From an uncultured Clostridia bacterium (GTDB lineage: Bacteria > Bacillota > Clostridia > Christensenellales > Borkfalkiaceae): a stretch of DNA of 64,000 nucleotides. The notes below the pieces were generated by a model. That model was not told the origin of the DNA, did no database searches, and saw only the letters and a list, made by a program, of their open reading frames with translations. The position numbers and the translations under genes were made by a program. Within the stretch, counting starts at the first letter, position 1, and the number at the start of each line of letters is the position of its first letter. Positions 44,669-53,665 of this stretch are shown here, piece after piece. The stretch is taken from contig CALVWX010000006.1 in NCBI GenBank assembly GCA_944368215.1, forward strand, positions 1 through 64,000, read 5' to 3'.

Positions 44669-46024
44669 CTATGTGGTCAAATCCTCCTTTTCGGGTAGTA
44701 ATTTTCTGCGCTGCGCAATGAGAATTGCGGTGGCCGCAACCGCCACCGCCGCGGCTGTCAGCGCAAAATTAAGCCATATTCCCGTCAGTCCCAGCGGCCA
44801 CAAAATTCCTAAAAAGGCCATGGGCAGAATGAGCGCGTTCGCCGTGGAAAGCACGGAGGCGAAGAACGATTTGTTTATTGCCGTCAGATAGCTCTGCGCG
44901 GCGAAGCCGAACCATCGCGTCAGGAAGGTTATCGAAAACAGCCTCATTGCAAAGCCCGACATTTCCGAAAGCGCGGCGGAGGGGGACGACAGGAACAACA
45001 GCGATATCTGCAAAGGTATGGCAAAGATTATTGCCGCGGCAATGAGCGAAATTACCGCGCCCGCCGCAAATATGTAAATTGCCAGTTTTTTAACCCTTTC
45101 AGGCTGTCTGCTGCCGTAGTTGTATCCAATCGCGGGCTGAAGCGAATCGCACACGCCGTACAAAAGCGGCTGGACAATGTCGTTTACATACATTATAACG
45201 CCGTAAACGGTTACGGCGTCCTCGCCGCCTATGGCCAAAAGCACGGCGTTAAAGATTATCGAAGTCAGCCTCGCCGCAATGTTGCTTAAAAAATTGGGCG
45301 CGCCCGCGCCTATCATCTTGCCCATTATCTTTGCGCTGAACTGCGGGCGGCAGAACTTAAGCTGTCTTTTGCCGAAAAAGAAGGGCGCCATTGCCGCTAT
45401 CGCCACGGCCATCATGCTCAGGCAGGTTGCCAGCGCCGAAGCCCATATGCCCCATCTGAATGCCATAAGAAAGAGCAGTTCAAGCAAGAGAGTTCCCGCC
45501 GACATTATGATGTTCAGCGCCATGCTCGTCTTGATTTTGCCGCATATCCTCAGGTAATTGTCCGCGGCAAACACAATCGTGCACACTGGCGAGCACGCGG
45601 CGTACACGCGCAGATACTGCACGGCGTATTCCGCAAGCTGTCCTTCCGCGCCCATGGCGGCCATCAGCGCGGGCGCCGAAAACCACATCACAAGCCCCAT
45701 AACAACGCCCAAAACGACTATTGCTATGCAGGCGCACGTAAAGTAATTGTTCGCCGCTTTTTCGTCCCGCCGTCCCAGCGCAATGGATATCGGCACGGCC
45801 GAACCCACGCCTATCAGGTCGGCCAGCGAAAAGTTTATCGCCACAAACGGGAAGGCTAAGTTCACTGCCGCAAATGCCGTCTGGCCGAGCAGTTGCCCCA
45901 CGAATATGCCGTCGAAAAGACCGTAGAGGGAGGATGCCAGCATGCCTATCGCGCCCGGCATGGCGACGAGAAAAAATAATTTCAAGGGCGGCGTTTTGCC
46001 GTAAAAGGTATCGTTGTCAGTCAT
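44669..46024 (-). CDS. MATE-family efflux transporter
   Basis: This 451-residue membrane protein has about twelve helices in two halves. It likely exports drugs or metabolites using an ion gradient. Family landmarks include the opening PPLKLFFLVAMPGAIGMLASSLYGLFDGIFVGQ, split here as PPLKLFFLVAMPGA and YGLFDGIFVGQ, and GYNYGSRQPERVKK in the second half. The ATG at 46024 has GGAGAGAAG upstream and overlaps the MarR gene by eight bases. A frame start at 46069 would extend it inside marR without a better site. Confidence 0.9.
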   Translation of the reverse strand: MTDNDTFYGKTPPLKLFFLVAMPGAIGMLASSLYGLFDGIFVGQLLGQTAFAAVNLAFPFVAINFSLADLIGVGSAVPISIALGRRDEKAANNYFTCACIAIVVLGVVMGLVMWFSAPALMAAMGAEGQLAEYAVQYLRVYAACSPVCTIVFAADNYLRICGKIKTSMALNIIMSAGTLLLELLFLMAFRWGIWASALATCLSMMAVAIAAMAPFFFGKRQLKFCRPQFSAKIMGKMIGAGAPNFLSNIAARLTSIIFNAVLLAIGGEDAVTVYGVIMYVNDIVQPLLYGVCDSLQPAIGYNYGSRQPERVKKLAIYIFAAGAVISLIAAAIIFAIPLQISLLFLSSPSAALSEMSGFAMRLFSITFLTRWFGFAAQSYLTAINKSFFASVLSTANALILPMAFLGILWPLGLTGIWLNFALTAAAVAVAATAILIAQRRKLLPEKEDLTT

Positions 46025-46448
46025 TGTTCTTCTCTCCGTGTCCGATAAAATAATCGGCAAACTGTTCAAGCGCGTCTATAAATTGCGGCGGATATTTTTC
46101 TAAAGTCTTCTTCATCGCCTCGTGTTCGCGCGCACGCATGGGCGCAAGCACCCTTTCGGCATAAGTCATGCCCTCGGCCGTAAGTTTAAGCAGTTTTTCC
46201 TTGCCGGATATGCCGCTCACTTCTATCAGTCCCTCTGCAAGCATTTTGTGTGTAAGCGTGTTTACCGTCGTCTTTGGTATAAGCCACTCGTCGCAAATGC
46301 TCTTTTGCGAATGTCCGACCCCGTCGGAAAGCGCGTAAAGCACGGCAATCTCGTTTTCTCCCGCCGAACTTTGCTTTGCAATGTCGTAATACTTTCCGTC
46401 TATCCTGTTTATGCAGGTTATAAGCCTTTTAATGCTGTTTTCAGGCAT
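46017..46448 (-). CDS. MarR-family transcriptional regulator
   Basis: This 143-residue winged-helix repressor contains the recognition region QKSICDEWLIPKTTVNTLTHKM and a wing with VSGISGKEKLLKLTAEG. AAGGAGAG precedes the ATG. Its promoter holds an 18-bp dyad CAGTACG/CGTACTG exactly at the expected transcription start, arguing for autoregulation of the marR-MATE-acetyltransferase operon. Confidence 0.9.
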   Translation of the reverse strand: MPENSIKRLITCINRIDGKYYDIAKQSSAGENEIAVLYALSDGVGHSQKSICDEWLIPKTTVNTLTHKMLAEGLIEVSGISGKEKLLKLTAEGMTYAERVLAPMRAREHEAMKKTLEKYPPQFIDALEQFADYFIGHGEKNND

Positions 46449-46462
46449 ATATTCTCTCCTTT

Positions 46463-46480
46463 CAGTACGAAACCGTACTG
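46463..46480 (-). promoter_or_regulatory. Putative MarR operator
   Basis: CAGTACG and CGTACTG are perfect arms around four bases, just downstream of the marR -10 and upstream of its ribosome binding site. Confidence 0.65.
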
Positions 46481-46481
46481 T

Positions 46482-46510
46482 ATTATATTACGCTGCAGTT
46501 CCCGTGTCAA
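46482..46510 (-). promoter_or_regulatory. Promoter of the marR-MATE operon
   Basis: On the minus strand TTGACA (46510-46505) and TATAAT (46487-46482) are 17 bases apart, a full consensus match. Confidence 0.85.
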
Positions 46511-46533
46511 GCGTTTGCCGACATATTTTTTAC

Positions 46534-46562
46534 TTGCAAATGGAACCGATAGGTGGTAGAAT
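46534..46562 (+). promoter_or_regulatory. Promoter of the prmA operon
   Basis: TTGCAA and TAGAAT with 17-base spacing, divergent from the marR promoter, 57 bases upstream of the prmA ATG. Confidence 0.6.
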
Positions 46563-46619
46563 AGATTAAAACATAAAAATGCGCAAAACCGCCCCGTGCG
46601 GCGGCAAAAAAGAGGAACC

Positions 46620-47564
46620 ATGAAATTTATCGAACTGACCGTGCACACCTCAACCGAAGGGAGCGAACTCATAGCCGACATAATGTGGCGCTACACCACC
46701 CACGGCGTCGCCATATCTGACGTAAAGGACGTAATCGCCCTGCAGAACGACAAAGTCATGTACTGGGATTATATGGACGACGAACTGACGGCCGATAAGT
46801 CGGGCGACGTGCTCGTCAAAGCCTTCATTGCCGAGGACGCGGCGCCTGCGATTATCCCGCAGATAAGGCAGGATATAGAGGAGATGAGCGCAAACTGCAA
46901 CGGCGCGTTCCCTCTGGGCTCGCTCGAGATGACTTCGCGCACAGTAGACGGAGACGACTGGATAGAAATCTGGCGCAAGCACTTCCGCCCCATCCACCTC
47001 GGCAACATAGTCGTAGTACCCGAATGGATACACTATGACAAAAAGGAGGGCGAACAGGTCGTGCTGCTCGATAATAACATGGCCTTCGGCACGGGCGAGC
47101 ACGAAACCACTTCAATGTGCGTCATGCTCCTGCAAAAATATATAACGCCGGACAGCGTCTGCATAGACGTCGGCTGCGGCAGCGGCATACTCGGCATAAG
47201 CGCGGTAAAGCTCGGCGCAAAGTTCGCATACCTCACCGATATCGATTCAATCGCCGTAAAAAGCGCAAACCATAACTGCGCCCTCAACGGCGTTTCGAAT
47301 AAAGTCACCGTCGCTCATTCCGACCTTCTGGCAGACTCATCCATTCAGGGTGACATAATCCTTGCAAACATCACGGCCGACGTTTTGGAGCGCCTCGCGC
47401 CGGCTATTCCCAAAAACCTCAAAAATGGCGGCGCTCTCATTTTGAGCGGCATTATCGACAGCAAGCTTCCGGGCGTAATCGCCGCCTATGAAGCTCAGGG
47501 GCTGAAGGTTGAAGAACACGTCAAAAAGGGCGAGTGGAACGCCCTCGCTTTGAGGAATATATGA
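46620..47564 (+). CDS. prmA: Ribosomal protein L11 methyltransferase
   Basis: This 314-residue enzyme methylates lysines and the N-terminus of ribosomal protein L11 using S-adenosylmethionine. An N-terminal substrate-binding domain (about 1-125) with IEIWRKHFRPIHLGN leads to AFGTGEHETTSMC and the cofactor loop DVGCGSGILGISA. NITADVL is the family's late motif. The ATG at 46620 follows AGAGGAACC; the longer frame from 46596 begins in non-conserved sequence. prmA-rsmE-mtaB form a tight run with overlapping starts. Confidence 0.93.
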   Translation: MKFIELTVHTSTEGSELIADIMWRYTTHGVAISDVKDVIALQNDKVMYWDYMDDELTADKSGDVLVKAFIAEDAAPAIIPQIRQDIEEMSANCNGAFPLGSLEMTSRTVDGDDWIEIWRKHFRPIHLGNIVVVPEWIHYDKKEGEQVVLLDNNMAFGTGEHETTSMCVMLLQKYITPDSVCIDVGCGSGILGISAVKLGAKFAYLTDIDSIAVKSANHNCALNGVSNKVTVAHSDLLADSSIQGDIILANITADVLERLAPAIPKNLKNGGALILSGIIDSKLPGVIAAYEAQGLKVEEHVKKGEWNALALRNI

Positions 47565-48292
47565 GCGGAGCGCGCAGATTTTTTATCGATTCAATAAATT
47601 ATCCCTCAGTCGCCGAAGTCACCCTTTCGGGCGACGAATTCGTGCACGCCAAAACCGTTCTCCGCATAGAGGAAGGGGCGGAAATTATCCTGCTCGACAA
47701 CAGCGGCAACGAATACTCCGCCATCGTCACAAAGGTCGGCAAGCGCGATTTGTCGGCACATATCACGGGGGTAAACGTCGGCCCGCGCGAAGCCGCCACG
47801 CCCGTTTACCTTCTCGTCGGCGCTTTAAAAGGCGATAAAACCGAACTCGTCGTGCAAAAGGCTACCGAACTCGGCGTTTCAAAAATCGGCGTCTTCAGCT
47901 CGCGCTATTGCTCGGCTTATATCAACGAAAACAAGCTCGACCGCTTATCCCGAGTCGCGCGCGAAGCAACCAAACAATGCCTGCGCTCCGTCGCGCCGCC
48001 CGTCGAATATTTCCCGACGCTGAATGATGCCCTCGCCTCGGCGGCGGGATATAAAAACAAGCTCTTCGCCTGCGAGTTTTCGGGCGTCACCGATTGCGAT
48101 TTGCGCGCTTTAAGCGGCCCCACGGCCATTGTAGTCGGCAGCGAGGGAGGATTTGCAGAGGAAGAATTCGCCGCCGCAAGGGGGCAAAACGGCTTTTCGT
48201 CGCTCACCCTCGGCAAGCGCATACTGCGCGCCGAAACAGCGGCGATATGCGCGCTGTCGGTAGTAATGTTCTGTCTGGGGGAACTGTCATGA
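47561..48292 (+). CDS. rsmE: 16S rRNA (uracil-1498-N3)-methyltransferase
   Basis: This 243-residue SPOUT-class enzyme modifies U1498 of 16S rRNA. A PUA-like N-terminus (RRFFIDS, GDEFVHAKTVLRI) precedes the knotted domain with KATELGVSKIGVFSSRYC, VVGSEGGFAEEEF and LGKRILRAETAAI. The ATG at 47561 overlaps the prmA stop (ATGA). The length is normal for the family. Confidence 0.93.
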   Translation: MSGARRFFIDSINYPSVAEVTLSGDEFVHAKTVLRIEEGAEIILLDNSGNEYSAIVTKVGKRDLSAHITGVNVGPREAATPVYLLVGALKGDKTELVVQKATELGVSKIGVFSSRYCSAYINENKLDRLSRVAREATKQCLRSVAPPVEYFPTLNDALASAAGYKNKLFACEFSGVTDCDLRALSGPTAIVVGSEGGFAEEEFAAARGQNGFSSLTLGKRILRAETAAICALSVVMFCLGELS

Positions 48293-49503
48293 AAGCAGTG
48301 GTATTCACCCTCGGATGCAAGGTCAACGAGGTAGAAAGCGCCTCCATAATGTCCGCCCTCGAACAGCTCGGCTGGGAGGTCTCCGCTAAACTTTGCCATG
48401 CGGATATATACGTTTTAAACACCTGCGCCGTCACGCGCGAGGCCGAAAAAAAGAGCCGCCAGCTCATCGCCCGCGCAAAAAAGTTCAATCCCTCGGCGCG
48501 CATATATGTGTGCGGCTGCGCTTCGCAGAAGAATGCAGAACAGTTCTCCTCGCGCGGGGTCACATTCGTGTGCGGCGCGCGCGATAAGGCGCGCGTAATT
48601 GCCGCAATCACGGGCAGCGAAGGGGAGTGCGCAAATAATGCCCTTCCGTACCCCAAGCAGGTGCGCACTCGTGCGTTCATAAAGATTGAGGACGGCTGCA
48701 ACAATTTCTGTTCGTACTGCGTAATTCCATACTTACGCGGCAGGGTAACTTCGCGCTCAATCGATGATATTGTCGGGGAAATCTCCAAAACCGACGCTCA
48801 AGAGGTCGTCCTTACGGGCATAAATATATCTGCCTACGGCAGCGACATCGGCACAAATTTCACCGCCCTCGTATCGGCTTTAAAGGACTGCGCAAAGCGC
48901 ATACGCCTCGGCTCGCTCGAATGCAACGTCATAGACGATGATTTCCTTTCGGCGTGCAAAAATCTTAAAGATTTCGCGCCGCAGTTCCATTTGTCTCTGC
49001 AAAGCGGCTCTGACGCAGTTTTAAAGGCCATGAACCGCCGCTATACGCGCGCTCAATATCTTGAAAAATGCGCGCTCATCTACAAGTATTTCCCGCAGGC
49101 GGCAATAACTACGGATATAATCGTCGGCTTCTGCGGCGAAACGGACGGGGACTTTGCGGACAGCCTTTCAATAATAAAACAGGCACGCCTCGCCCGCGTT
49201 CACGCTTTCGCCTTTTCCCCGAGGGAGGGCACTGCGGCGTGGTCGATGAAGGATATTCCCGCGCCTGTCAAGGATAAACGCCTGCATGAACTCATTGCAG
49301 CGGCAAAGCAAGAGGAGAACGCCTTCATCTCCGCCCGCATTGGAGAAGTGCGCGAAGTCATCTTCGAAGACTTCGAAGACGGCTATACGGGCGGCTACAC
49401 CCCCGAATATATCAAAGTTTACGTCGAAGGCGAACACAGCGGCAGGGCAAATGTCAGGCTGATTGCTCCCTTACGCGACGGCGCCCTCGGCAGCATTGTA
49501 TAA
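48289..49503 (+). CDS. mtaB: tRNA t6A37 methylthiotransferase
   Basis: This 404-residue radical-SAM enzyme adds a methylthio group to threonylcarbamoyl-adenosine 37 of tRNAs reading ANN codons. The N-terminal domain supplies three cluster cysteines (LGCKVN, LNTCAV, VCGCAS), and the radical SAM site is CNNFCSYC. A short TRAM-like end (about 350-404) follows. The ATG at 48289 overlaps the rsmE stop; MtaB after RsmE is the usual order in Bacillota. Confidence 0.92.
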   Translation: MKAVVFTLGCKVNEVESASIMSALEQLGWEVSAKLCHADIYVLNTCAVTREAEKKSRQLIARAKKFNPSARIYVCGCASQKNAEQFSSRGVTFVCGARDKARVIAAITGSEGECANNALPYPKQVRTRAFIKIEDGCNNFCSYCVIPYLRGRVTSRSIDDIVGEISKTDAQEVVLTGINISAYGSDIGTNFTALVSALKDCAKRIRLGSLECNVIDDDFLSACKNLKDFAPQFHLSLQSGSDAVLKAMNRRYTRAQYLEKCALIYKYFPQAAITTDIIVGFCGETDGDFADSLSIIKQARLARVHAFAFSPREGTAAWSMKDIPAPVKDKRLHELIAAAKQEENAFISARIGEVREVIFEDFEDGYTGGYTPEYIKVYVEGEHSGRANVRLIAPLRDGALGSIV

Positions 49504-49504
49504 T

Positions 49505-51106
49505 ATGTTTAGTTTAAAAAAATTGACGTCGGCCGCGCTCGGGCAAGTCGAATGCTTTTTCAGGCAGACTTTCCGCCGCCACACGGGCGAAGAATATTCT
49601 GAATTTTTAACCCGCGGCGTCCGCAAGGAAAGCGCGGGCATTCAGCGCGCTTACCCGTGGTTTTACATCAGGCTGTTCGCCGCGTGCATCATACTCTTTG
49701 CGGTGTATCTTCTTATAATGCGCTTCACGTCCAACGCGTTGTTTACGCCCGTAACAGTCATTATCGCCGCGCTGACGTTCAATGTGCCCTTTCTTATTTT
49801 GCTGTACGAAATTTACCCGCGCAGCGACGTCAGCCTTCTTTCGGTTTTCGTCACCCTCTTAATTGGCGGAACGGGAGCCTGCGTGCTTTCGCAGATACTC
49901 TATTCCGTCATCCCCGCGCAAAATGCCTGGTTGGCCGCCCTCCGCGCGGCTGGGGTGGAGGAATTTTCCAAGGCCGCCGCGGTGATAATAGCGCTCGCCG
50001 CCCTTAAAATCAAACAGCCTCTCGTCGGTTTTATAATGGGCGCGGCCGTCGGCTGCGGCTTCTCCATAGTCGAGGATGCCGGTTACATCTTCGTGGGCGC
50101 AAACGACCTTCCCGCCCTCAACATATCCGCCACCATTTCGCAGTTTACAGAGCGCGGTTTAACCTCCGTCTGCACGCACACAATCTGGACGGCCGCCGTC
50201 GGCTGGGCGTTCGCCTCGGCAAAAAGACCCTTTTTAAGCGTCAGGTTATATGCATGTTTTCTGGGCGGAACCGCACTGCATTTTTTGTGGAACAGCCCGC
50301 TTTCGGGCGGAGCCGAAGTCGGTGCAATCTGCGCCTGCGTAATAATTGCGGCGGTTTTCGGCATAACGGTGCTGGCCGCCACACGCCGCGCAACCTTCGT
50401 TCAGGCGGGCGAGCTGCCCACTCCCGATTTTTTCCACACCGACGAACGCTCCCTGCACCGCGACAAGCTGTATTACACTCACGCGGGCCATCTCTGCCTC
50501 ACGTTCGGTGCATTTTTAATGGCAGTCATCGCCATAATCTACTGCTCCATTCCCTTCCGCGAAACCTATTATGCGCAGACTTTTTCTGACAAGGACGAGT
50601 TTATCTCCTTCATGCAGGCCGATTATCAGCTCGAGCATAATTTCGACCGCGAGTACGACGAAAACGGAACGGATACCGAAAGCCAGCGCACGGACGGCGT
50701 TCTCACGTCGGTGACGCAGGTCGAAGAGGTCGGCGGCTACACTTATTATTACAAATACACTGTCGCGGGCGACGGCAACGTAACTATTTACCTTCTCGAA
50801 GACATCAGCGTGGAACTTAGCATAAACGGTGTGCTTTCGCGCTATTTCAAGGAAGACATATACAATCTTAACGGCACACTCTATGCGTCGTTCTTCCATG
50901 TGCGGTCGGATGTCTCCGGTATGACGGTCTCGTCCGACGGCAGGGAAATCACGGCAATTTTATATAACCCGTCCTTTGAATTCGATTATTCCCAGCCGCA
51001 ATATGTCGCGCTTTTTGCAACTTTGGGCGGGCTGGCGGCGATGTCGCTCGGCCTGTACGTAATATTTGATATTCTCGCAAGGAGGAAAAACAATGTTAAG
51101 CAATGA
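49505..51106 (+). CDS. PrsW-family intramembrane metalloprotease-like protein
   Basis: This 533-residue membrane protein has an N-terminal basic region and about eight helices (about 60-290). The PrsW/CPBP-type motifs line up: GVEEFSKA (Glu-Glu-x-x-x-Lys), SIVEDAGYIF and HTIWTAAVGWAFA, followed by FLGGTALHFLWN with another His. A large outer domain (about 340-500) sits between two further helices. PrsW proteins start the breakdown of anti-sigma factors; the target here is unknown. It begins two bases after mtaB and overlaps the HIT gene. Confidence 0.82.
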   Translation: MFSLKKLTSAALGQVECFFRQTFRRHTGEEYSEFLTRGVRKESAGIQRAYPWFYIRLFAACIILFAVYLLIMRFTSNALFTPVTVIIAALTFNVPFLILLYEIYPRSDVSLLSVFVTLLIGGTGACVLSQILYSVIPAQNAWLAALRAAGVEEFSKAAAVIIALAALKIKQPLVGFIMGAAVGCGFSIVEDAGYIFVGANDLPALNISATISQFTERGLTSVCTHTIWTAAVGWAFASAKRPFLSVRLYACFLGGTALHFLWNSPLSGGAEVGAICACVIIAAVFGITVLAATRRATFVQAGELPTPDFFHTDERSLHRDKLYYTHAGHLCLTFGAFLMAVIAIIYCSIPFRETYYAQTFSDKDEFISFMQADYQLEHNFDREYDENGTDTESQRTDGVLTSVTQVEEVGGYTYYYKYTVAGDGNVTIYLLEDISVELSINGVLSRYFKEDIYNLNGTLYASFFHVRSDVSGMTVSSDGREITAILYNPSFEFDYSQPQYVALFATLGGLAAMSLGLYVIFDILARRKNNVKQ

Positions 51107-51431
51107 TTGCGTTTTCTGCAAAATAATCAGGGGTGAAATCCCTTCTGCAAAGGTTTACGAGGACGAAAAAATGCTCGTCTTCAAGGATATCGAACCCAAG
51201 GCAAAGGTGCACCTTTTGGCCGTGCCCAAGGATCACTTCAAACTGCTCTCGGAAATGAATGAAGATCGCGCCGCAACCCTTTCGTACATGCTCTCGGTAA
51301 TCCCCAAGGTGGCTGCGGAAAACGGTTGCGTCAACGGTTACCGCCTCGTCATCAATCAGGGCGACGCCGCCGGCCAGACGGTTTTCCATCTGCATATTCA
51401 CATTCTCGGCGGCGAAAATCTGCCTTGGTGA
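51093..51431 (+). CDS. HIT-family nucleotide hydrolase (HinT-like)
   Basis: This 112-residue protein hydrolyses AMP-linked nucleotides such as aminoacyl-adenylates. The opening CVFCKIIRGEIPSAKVYED and the catalytic triad HLHIHILGG are textbook. GGAGGAAAAA before the ATG lies inside the protease gene, giving a 14-base overlap. HIT genes often follow mtaB in this operon. No strong terminator follows, only a short GC hairpin at 51434-51453. Confidence 0.93.
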   Translation: MLSNDCVFCKIIRGEIPSAKVYEDEKMLVFKDIEPKAKVHLLAVPKDHFKLLSEMNEDRAATLSYMLSVIPKVAAENGCVNGYRLVINQGDAAGQTVFHLHIHILGGENLPW

Positions 51432-51536
51432 ACGTTTGCCGTGTACGGCGAACATTCAACGTTGCCTTAATGGCAAGTCATAGTGCGCTTGTGCGCCCAT
51501 AACTGAGTATTTATTTTTAATAAATCTACACCACAG

Positions 51537-51653
51537 TGTCATACTGAGTGGAGCATGGCGTGAGCCATGCGAAATCGAATGTATCTTGCATTATGCATAA
51601 TCCGACAAGATCTTTCGACTTGGTTCGCGCTGCTCACTGCGCTCAGGATGACA
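51537..51653. repeat. MITE-like imperfect palindromic repeat element
   Basis: TGTCATACTGAG at the left end matches CTCAGGATGACA at the right with one mismatch. Nested dyads (TCGAA/TTCGA, CTTG/CAAG, ATTATGCATAAT) fold the 117 bases into one long hairpin. The ends resemble a widespread bacterial intergenic repeat of the TCATxCTGAG type. No protein is encoded; about 75 bases follow before the epimerase ATG. Confidence 0.65.
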
Positions 51654-51725
51654 GCGGGGAGTGCGGCGTGCGCATGGCGTGCAATTCATGCGCGGCACCG
51701 GCGCACAATTTTTGTGAGGTACTTT

Positions 51726-52547
51726 ATGGATTATACAATAAAAAGCGATAAACTCCAGCTTACCGTCACCGACGAAGGCGGCACAATGCGCTCGCTGATA
51801 TGGCTCCCTACGGGTGAAGAGCGCCTTTGGCAGGGCGGCCCCGCGTGGGGCAGCCGCGACGTCGTCATCTTTCCAATAATCGGCCACGCTTCGCCTTACA
51901 CCGTCGAAGGGCAAACGTATTCGCCCAAATCGCACGGCGTCGTGCGCTATTCAAAGCTGAAGGTCGTGGATATGGGCGAAAGCTTCATTCAGTTCGCACT
52001 CGAAGAGAACGAGGAAACGTTAAAAACTTACCCGTTCGCCTTTTTGTTCATGCTGCGCTACGAACTGCGCGAAAACAGCATGAAGGTAACTTACTTCGTC
52101 CAGTCCAAGGAGGGCAGAATGCCCTTCTACGTCGGCGGTCATCCCGGCCTCAAGGCGCCGGGCGGCGAGGCGATTATCGAATTCTCCGGCGGTGAAAACG
52201 CCGTCGAATATCCCCTCGGCGAGGACTGTTCGCGCGCCCTGTCCATAAAGCGGCTTGTGGTCAATAAGGAACTTTTCAAGGACTGCAAAACTCTGCAGAT
52301 AGGCGCATTGACGGGCGATATAACGGCCTCCACGGCCGACGGATTCAATTACACCTTCTATGCAAACTGCCCCGTCTGGGCGTTCTGGTCCAACGAAAAC
52401 CAAGGCGATTATATCTGCGTAGAGCCGTGGTGGGGCATAAACGATTTCCCCGCCGCCCCGCGCGAACTTTCCTTAAAGCCCTTCATCAACTTCGACGACG
52501 GCGCCGGTCAGGCCTTCTCGTACATGCTGACAATCACTAAGGATTAA
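51726..52547 (+). CDS. Aldose 1-epimerase-family protein
   Basis: This 273-residue beta-sandwich protein belongs to the galactose mutarotase-like superfamily, which interconverts sugar anomers. PIIGHASPYTVEGQTYSPKSHGVVR and GGHPGLKAP hold the expected histidines; CVEPWWGINDFP near the end is characteristic of the YeaD/LacX-like branch. The ATG at 51726 has GAGGT seven bases upstream; an upstream longer frame runs through the palindromic repeat and is not real. Terminator at 52600. Confidence 0.88.
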   Translation: MDYTIKSDKLQLTVTDEGGTMRSLIWLPTGEERLWQGGPAWGSRDVVIFPIIGHASPYTVEGQTYSPKSHGVVRYSKLKVVDMGESFIQFALEENEETLKTYPFAFLFMLRYELRENSMKVTYFVQSKEGRMPFYVGGHPGLKAPGGEAIIEFSGGENAVEYPLGEDCSRALSIKRLVVNKELFKDCKTLQIGALTGDITASTADGFNYTFYANCPVWAFWSNENQGDYICVEPWWGINDFPAAPRELSLKPFINFDDGAGQAFSYMLTITKD

Positions 52548-52599
52548 ATTTTTATAAAAAGTAATAAAATAAGATAAATATATGATTTAACAAAAAGAT

Positions 52600-52637
52600 G
52601 GCGGGCAGAGCTAAAGAAAAAGCTTTGCCCGCCGTAG
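52600..52637 (+). terminator. Terminator of the epimerase gene
   Basis: GGCGGGCAGAGCT pairs with AGCTTTGCCCGCC through one G-T wobble around an A-rich loop, followed by GTAGATTTT. Confidence 0.7.
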
Positions 52638-52671
52638 ATTTTCTGCGACGAGCAACATAAATTATTATCAT

Positions 52672-53349
52672 TTAATTCTTATAAATCCTTAGCGTAAAAT
52701 TGGTATCTTCTCCATTTAAATTATATCTTGAATATATAATAAGATATGGTATATTTTTTGATAATTCTTTTTTTATGCTTGCATTTAGACCTTCTCCAGC
52801 ATCATCGTTATATTCTGTTGATGTCAATAAATATGTTGAGCGTGGATCAACTAAATATATGTATGTGTCAATATTACCTTCAGTCTCAATTGTATAATCT
52901 GCTTTTTCTAGTGGTGTATAAGTAAATAATCTTACATAACCTTTTTTTGAAAAAGTATTAAATGTGAAATTAGGAGAAGAAGTATTATAAATATTTTCAT
53001 ATTTATCTAAATTAGATGCATCATTGTTTAGGGCTCCGGATGCTGGTGTAATAGCCAACTTAATCTCTCCAGCCATGCTCGAACCAAAAAATTTAACTTT
53101 AATTTTATATTGTGTATAGAATAAATTTTCTTTTACACCATAAATATCGGTTGCCGCTATTTCTTTTGAATAATAGGCATTGTCTTCAATCATAGATTCA
53201 TATGTAGAATATTGGGGTGGCTCTTCACTAGAATAATTAATACTTAAATTACTAGTATTTTCTATTTCTTGTGCTTTAGCTAATGCACTATTTTGAAAAG
53301 TAAAGGTTATTGTTATGAATAATAAAATTAATGTTAAAATTTTTTTCAT
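52672..53349 (-). CDS. AT-rich secreted protein with PPC-like C-terminal domain
   Basis: This 225-residue protein has a clear Sec signal peptide (about 1-25, ending LAKA). The mature N-terminus is low in recognisable motifs. The last 75 residues (YTIETEGNIDTYIYLVDP, then DDAGEGLNASIKKELSKNIPYLIIYSRY) fit the bacterial pre-peptidase C-terminal beta-sandwich. No catalytic domain is attached. AGGAGAA precedes the ATG. Its base composition is much more AT-rich than its flanks, as with the next two genes, suggesting acquisition by transfer. Confidence 0.7.
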   Translation of the reverse strand: MKKILTLILLFITITFTFQNSALAKAQEIENTSNLSINYSSEEPPQYSTYESMIEDNAYYSKEIAATDIYGVKENLFYTQYKIKVKFFGSSMAGEIKLAITPASGALNNDASNLDKYENIYNTSSPNFTFNTFSKKGYVRLFTYTPLEKADYTIETEGNIDTYIYLVDPRSTYLLTSTEYNDDAGEGLNASIKKELSKNIPYLIIYSRYNLNGEDTNFTLRIYKN

Positions 53350-53449
53350 AATATTCTCCTGTAAAGATTTTGAATTGTTTATCTAAAGATTGACTTTCAA
53401 ATTGATTTATAAATTTTCAAGAATTATATTTGTAGAAAATTTCTATATT

Positions 53450-53665
53450 TTATAATTTCTCAAAATCGCTTTTGTGTTCCAATATGTCTCCGGGTTGACA
53501 TTGTAATACCTCACAAATTTTGTTTAGCGTTGATAACTTAATCGCTTTTACTTTACCATTTTTCAGTAATGAAACATTTGCCATTGTCAAACCAACTTTC
53601 TCTGATAATTCTGTTACGCTCATCTTGCGCTTTGCTAACATCACATCAATATTTATAATTATCAT
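53450..53665 (-). CDS. Small XRE-family (YozG-like) transcriptional regulator
   Basis: This 71-residue protein is almost entirely a helix-turn-helix: MLAKRKMSVTELSEKVGLTM, then ANVSLLKNGKVKAIKLSTLN and LQCQPGDILEH. Such small regulators are commonly paired with DUF2975 membrane proteins. The ATG at 53665 overlaps the DUF2975 stop by four bases; the longer frame simply extends into that gene. AT-rich base use. Confidence 0.85.
   Translation of the reverse strand: MIIINIDVMLAKRKMSVTELSEKVGLTMANVSLLKNGKVKAIKLSTLNKICEVLQCQPGDILEHKSDFEKL

Noticed and set aside
51567..51725. N-terminal extension of the epimerase frame
   Set aside because: It translates the MITE-like hairpin; the epimerase family starts at the ATG with GAGGT upstream.
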